64,000 nt of DNA from Ophiura sarsii (Eukaryota; Echinodermata; Ophiuroidea; Amphilepidida; Ophiuridae): contig CM069441.1 in assembly GCA_035610835.1 (NCBI GenBank), forward strand, positions 103,041,606 through 103,105,605. The letters are read 5' to 3'. The translations under genes and the position numbers were made by a program. Each line of letters begins with the position of its first letter. Position 1 is the first letter of the stretch. Below are positions 59,246 to 64,000 of this stretch, one piece after another. The notes under the pieces are model-generated. The model did not search any database. It saw only the letters and a list, made by a program, of their open reading frames with translations, and was not told the origin of the DNA.

Positions 59246-62034
59246 TACGGAAGAGATTTAGTGCCAGGCGGGTTGGGTTATGAACACACGAACTCACGAA
59301 CTCGTGCCAACAATCCCGAGTTCGTGAGTTCGTGACTTGTACACTTTGAAAATAAAGAAATAGTAAAGACATTTTGCCTTCAACTCACGAACTCATGAAA
59401 CTCCTATTTATTTTTAATTTAGCGAGTTGGTAAGTATTAGCAATCAAACCCAACCGCCTCTTTTCATGTAAATATCCTGAGTTCGTGAGTTGGTATGCTG
59501 CTAACACAACCGCCTGATTTTGTGGATATCGTGTGTTCGTGAGTTCGTGTGTTCATATGCTGCAAACACACCCGCCTGATTTTGGCACGAGTTCGTAACT
59601 TCGTGAGTTCGTGTGTTGTCAACACAAGCCTCAGAATTTTCAGCACGAGTTCGTGACTTCGTGACTTCGTGCGTTGCAAACACAACCGCCTGATTTTTGG
59701 CACGAGTTCGTGAGTTCGTGAGTTCGTGCGTTGCAAACACAACCGCCCGGATTTTGGCACGAGTTCGTGAATTCGTGCGTTGCAAACACAACCGCCTGAT
59801 TTTTGGCATGAGTTCGTGAGTTCGTGAGTTCGTGCGTTGCAAACACAACCGCCTGGCTTTTAGCACGAGTTCGTGACTTCGTGCGTTGCAAACACAACCG
59901 CCTGATTTTTGGCACGAGTTCGTGACTTCGTGAGTTCGTGCGTTGCAAACACAACCGCCTGGCTTTTGGCACGAGTTCGTGACTTCGTGAGTTCGTGCGT
60001 TGCAAACACAACCGCCTGTTTATAGCGCGAGTTCGTGACTTCGTGAATTGTAAAACATGCAGAACAAAGTTCTTCGGGTTTCCTTGATCCGGGGTTGAGG
60101 GGGTGGTGGGGGGGGGGGGGTGGGGGGGGATATACATCCATTTATCGTCATCACCAAGCAGGCCTTTCCAAATCGGTCCCTAACACTGACATGCAGCACG
60201 CGAGTGACTCGTTAAAACATAGATCTTAGGATCTATGATTAGTCTCATCGCGTGTACCACATTATCTGCATATATAGTACATGTAGTACAGTGCTTTCTA
60301 ATGCTTTCATTCGTTGCACTAACATACTGCCATCATTTAACTCCAGAACTTATTTGATAGGATTCAATAGGATATAGGCCTAATATTATAAAATACACGA
60401 AACGATTCGAACGAAAGCATTGACTATATGTGACCAGAGCCAAGCACGTTGTGTGGGCAATGCCAGGCGATGTCAGTCCAACCAGTGACAGTTGTCCAAC
60501 GGCATGCACGCTTGACCATTAACAGTATAAAGCATGGTAAAAGGGGGAACTGACAACATTGTGTCAAGGACGCGACCGTGACCGCACCTATATATACACC
60601 GGCATGCCCAGCCTAAAATATGCCTTCGGTGTTCAGTTGCCCTGGGATATATATTTAACCAGATTATATTTTAAATAAATAATATAGAGACTCGGACAAA
60701 CTGGCGAGAATTAAATCAGATTATATTTTGATGGAAGGATTTCGTGAATGAGTTTGTTGGTTTACACTAATCATGTTAATAGCATCATTTCATAGCCTGT
60801 AAATTCATGAAATTAGTAAAATCATAAATACGTATACTCTGTATCTGTTATCTGTCGGATAAAAATACGACAAACTCCACATTTGGGATCATATTAAACG
60901 TCGCAGCGCGCTCTCATCTCTGACACCTACCAAGAGAGATGAGATTTCAGCATTTTCAGCTGAGATTTTGTTTTAAGGAATGTAATTCAACAAGTGGGGT
61001 TGCCGGTAGAATTAATGTCTGAAGGGCTTCCGAAGGGTTTGTGACTTTTCTATTTTCATGAAACCCACATGGAAATGATATTTGCTGTCATTCATAGATT
61101 TAACCATACCGTATTTATACCTCTATATATTATATAGTCTATGATTTAACTCTGGATTTAACAAAGTCAAGTTGTATAGGCATTACATACAGACTCATGT
61201 TCAAATGAAACCCCTTATTAAATGCTCCCCCCCCCCCCCCCCAAAAAAAGGAATGCACACTTCTCATTGGCATTTCTTTGTTAAACAACTCACGAAGTCA
61301 CGAACTCGTGCCAAAAGCCAGGCGGTTGTGTTTGCAACGCACGAACTCACGAAGTCACGAACTCGTGCCAAAAATCAGGTGGTTGTGTTTGCAACGCGCG
61401 AAGTCACGAACTCGTGCCAAAAGCCAGGCGGTTGTGTTTGCAACGCACGAACTCACGAACTCACGAACTCATGCCAAAAATCAGGCGGTTGTGTTTGCAA
61501 CGCACGAATTCACGAACTCGTGCCAAAAGCCAGGCGGTTGTGTTTGCAACGCACGAACTCACGAACTCGTGCCAAAAACCAGGCGGTTGTGTTAGCAACG
61601 CACGAAGTCACGAAGTCACGAACTCGTGCTGAAAATTCTGAGGCTTGTGTTGACAACACACGAACGCACGAAGTTACGAACTCGTGCCAAAATCAGGCGG
61701 GTGTGTTTGCAGCATATGAACACACGAACTCACGAACACACGATATCCACAAAATCAGGCGATTGTGTTAGCAGCATACCAACTCACGAACTCACGAACT
61801 CAGGATATTTACATGAAAAGAGGCGGTTGGGTTTGATTGCTAATACTAACCAACTCGCTAAATTAAAAATAAATAGGAGTTTCATGAGTTCGTGAGTTGA
61901 AGGCAAAATGTCTTTACTATTTCTTTATTTTCAAAGTGTACAAGTCACGAACTCACGAACTCGGGATTGTTGGCACGAGTTCGTGAGTTCGTGTGTTCAT
62001 TAACCAAACCGCCTGGCACTAAATCTCTTCCGTA
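59246..62034. mobile_element. 2.8-kb foldback transposon with tandem-repeat arms
   Basis: Terminal inverted repeats start TACGGAAGAGATTTAGTGCC and end in the exact complement. The left arm (59246-60056) and right arm (61281-62034) are inverted copies over their whole length. Each consists mostly of tandem units of about 57 bp (GGCACGAGTTCGTGACTTCG, then GCGTTGCAAACACAACCGCC), with an internal 9-bp subrepeat GAGTTCGTG. GGTTTG flanks both ends (59240-59245, 62035-62040). Unit copy 2 has the uninterrupted AGTAAGGTTTGACAGGTATA at its start (57466). Arms made of tandem repeats are the hallmark of foldback elements such as sea-urchin TU and Drosophila FB. Frames in the arms are translated repeats, not genes. 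Confidence 0.9.
60057..61280. other. Unique centre of the foldback element
   Basis: About 1.2 kb with no transposase frame. It starts with a GT/G-rich tract (60096-60129). A CTATATATAC box near 60589 followed by TCAGTT near 60637 could be a core promoter, unsupported otherwise. A C tract sits at 61227-61242. Probably captured host or filler DNA. Confidence 0.5.
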
Positions 62035-64000
62035 GGTTTGACAGGTAGGCCTATAGGTGTAATTTGGATTTAGTTACAATTCTTTTGGGATGTCAAATTC
62101 CATGTAGTGTCACGCGTGTTTAATTTGCTTTAGGGTTTACATTAGTATGGTGGGTTAATTAAGGCTTCGGGACCCGGGCTTGTAAAAACACGGCTTCTTC
62201 CTGTATCCACTTCATACATTTTACTAGTACTCGCCCTGTACCAACACTGATTTAAGCAAACAATCTTGACGATTTTTCGGCAATAACAAGCGTTTGGTTG
62301 TGATTTTTATTACACGTTTATGAGAAGTAAGAAACAGATATTTTCCTTGTAAAATTACCTTTTTGTATTTTGTTTCCAATGTTTGATTATAAGAGATCAA
62401 ATGTCCATCCCCTCCTGGTGTAAATGAAAGCTTGAGTTATAAGTGATCACTCTCCGTGGGCCAGTTATCGAAATTGTCATGTGTATAGGATACCAAATTG
62501 GGAAACATTCCTTACAAATCACGATTGATTTTAAACATTCAAATCTGCCAGTCAGTAAAAAGATAGGTAAACCTCACGCCAAGGGTATATAAAACTAAGT
62601 AATTAGCTTCCTGGTATGAAACCATGTCAAATATGTTAACTCGACCACCTTACTTGTTAACCCATCATTTAGTGACTACCCCTACCTGGGCCGCCCTGAA
62701 ATACCTGGACGATGTCTTGATCACACCGCCGTAGCACTATGCCTAATGTGTAATATCAGGATCTGACATTAATCTAACATTTTTGAACTAGCGTTAATTG
62801 TACGCAAACCTAGAATCCATGATGGTGTATTTGTAACATGGAAAGCGAACGTGGAAATATAGGGCGGGTTATCATGGCTTAATGTCCCTGTCAAACTATT
62901 ATCAGTAACATCTAGCCGTTTCAGTGCAGTGACCTACTCGTAGTCCAACCTACAGGACCAGAATCTATTTTTATTTTTCTCTATAAGAAGATAATTGGAT
63001 TTAATACGTGCGTCTAAGATTACATCAGTTTGGCGTAAAATTTACACTCAACAGTGTCAGGGTTAAGGGTACATTAACCGGGTTTTCAAATAATTGCTTA
63101 AATGGGACTATACGTTCACCATGTTCACGTTTCCTTGATTAATAATTCAGCTTTGACGAGATCGGTTCAACGCCTGGTATAGCCTACAAGGTAATCAGAC
63201 ATGGAATGTAAATACGGTAGTTGAATTGTCACAACGCTTTTTATATGTCCGTCGTCGTGTTGCATATATTGTTTTTCAAAGAATTTCCCTCTGAAAATCG
63301 GCCCATCATCTGTTTGCATTTGGGTATAAGGTCCATAAATAAACATTTACACTTTGTAGCAGTGAACATGTGAACAGTATTCCCGACATTAATGCAATTT
63401 TATGTATTTTTCACCATTATAGCAGGTTTTGTTGGTATTTTATGACAATGTACTTTTATAATGTATCTCCTAGTGTGTTTTACATCTCCTGAAATATATA
63501 TTCATAACATGTAATTTATATTTTAACAATACCATGAATACCCAAGACGACTAATTATACGAAACCCACAAGTAGTAGCCTATAGGCAATAGCCCTAAAG
63601 CTATGGTTCGTTACTACTGGTCGAGGTATAATTTGAGAGTTCATAAACTTGGCAGGAGGAGGACTGTTCTTCGTTTGTTTTCAAAAAGCTTAAAAAGAAT
63701 CGGCCGTTCAGGGCATTCGCGAATTATAACCATTCCAATACCCATGGGTGGCATAAATAAAGAGTACGGATCGCGCAAAACTCCCAAGACATCGGAACTT
63801 ATAGTCGAGACAAGCATTGACTTTTACTCAGACTGGTCAGCATTCGTATTATTTGGTCTATGAACGGTGACCTGGATGTAGAGTTTATACGATTTCAAAT
63901 TTACAAATCCCGCTGAACATTTTCAGATTTTCCTGTCATCTTTTAAAGTTGGCAATCTTTCATCATTTGAAAATGTCACAAACAAAGACTTAGGGCCCTA
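62035..64000 (+). repeat. Triplicated unit, copy 3 (runs off the window)
   Basis: Begins GGTTTGACAGGTAGGCCTAT after the foldback element and continues to the window edge. The promoter-like block is at 63711-63840 and is closest to copy 1 (CATAAATAAAGAGTACGGAT). Its first 450 bp differ from copy 2, so the unit edge may be mosaic. A frame at 63603-63863 is not shared intact by the other copies and is not considered coding. Confidence 0.9.

Noticed and set aside
59464..61895. Long open frames with repeated Arg/Thr/Cys-rich peptides in both foldback arms
   Set aside because: They are translations of the 57-bp tandem repeat in several frames on both strands and mirror each other across the inverted arms. 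No start context or domain.

Overview
The window is eukaryotic, non-coding-rich DNA from an animal. Coding exons are short and separated by introns with GT/AG borders. Tandem satellites, non-LTR retrotransposons, tRNA-derived sequences and many small inverted-repeat transposons fill most of the rest. The two recognisable host genes, an ankyrin-ZU5-UPA-Death protein and a matrix metalloproteinase with a furin-type site, together with the repeat style (CAGTGGCGTAGC-like termini next to long G tracts, a foldback element with tandem-repeat arms), suggest a marine invertebrate deuterostome such as a hemichordate, echinoderm or lancelet. The species cannot be named from the sequence alone.

Layout. 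1-6.2 kb: intergenic DNA with a hAT-like MITE, a hairpin element, tRNA-like sequences and a decayed LINE on the minus strand. 6.25-13.2 kb: a 3.3 kb direct duplication with a 276 bp spacer. 13.4-15.2 kb: a second, smaller direct duplication; each copy carries a different MITE, and the sister copy shows the site without that MITE. 17.4-20.6 kb: tandem satellite. 21.5-27.4 kb: exons of the ankyrin-ZU5-UPA-Death gene (+ strand), with two transposons in its introns. 29.9-36.6 kb: the same satellite in inverted orientation, with a 5'-truncated LINE landed inside it. Satellite and gene together form an inverted-repeat structure whose loop holds the gene.

37.8 kb: a 100-N assembly gap. 37.9-46.8 kb: a dense field of non-autonomous transposons (TTAA-flanked, TA-flanked and 8-bp-TSD types), including nested insertions. 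46.5 and 52.5 kb: two inverted copies of one repeat. 49.94 kb: a tRNA-like gene with a T-run terminator. 51.13 kb: one propeptide exon of a matrix metalloproteinase. 54.3-64.0 kb: three head-to-tail copies of a roughly 1.5-1.8 kb unit. The junction of copies 1 and 2 holds a hAT-like MITE carrying a dead LINE. The junction of copies 2 and 3 holds a 2.8 kb foldback transposon whose arms are tandem repeats.

The two host genes have no evident functional link: one looks like an intracellular death-fold adaptor or receptor, the other a secreted or membrane protease. What unites the window is structural: direct duplications whose sister copies serve as empty sites, so that many insertion events can be dated relative to one another by eye. 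No complete autonomous transposon and no CRISPR or bacterial operon feature was seen.
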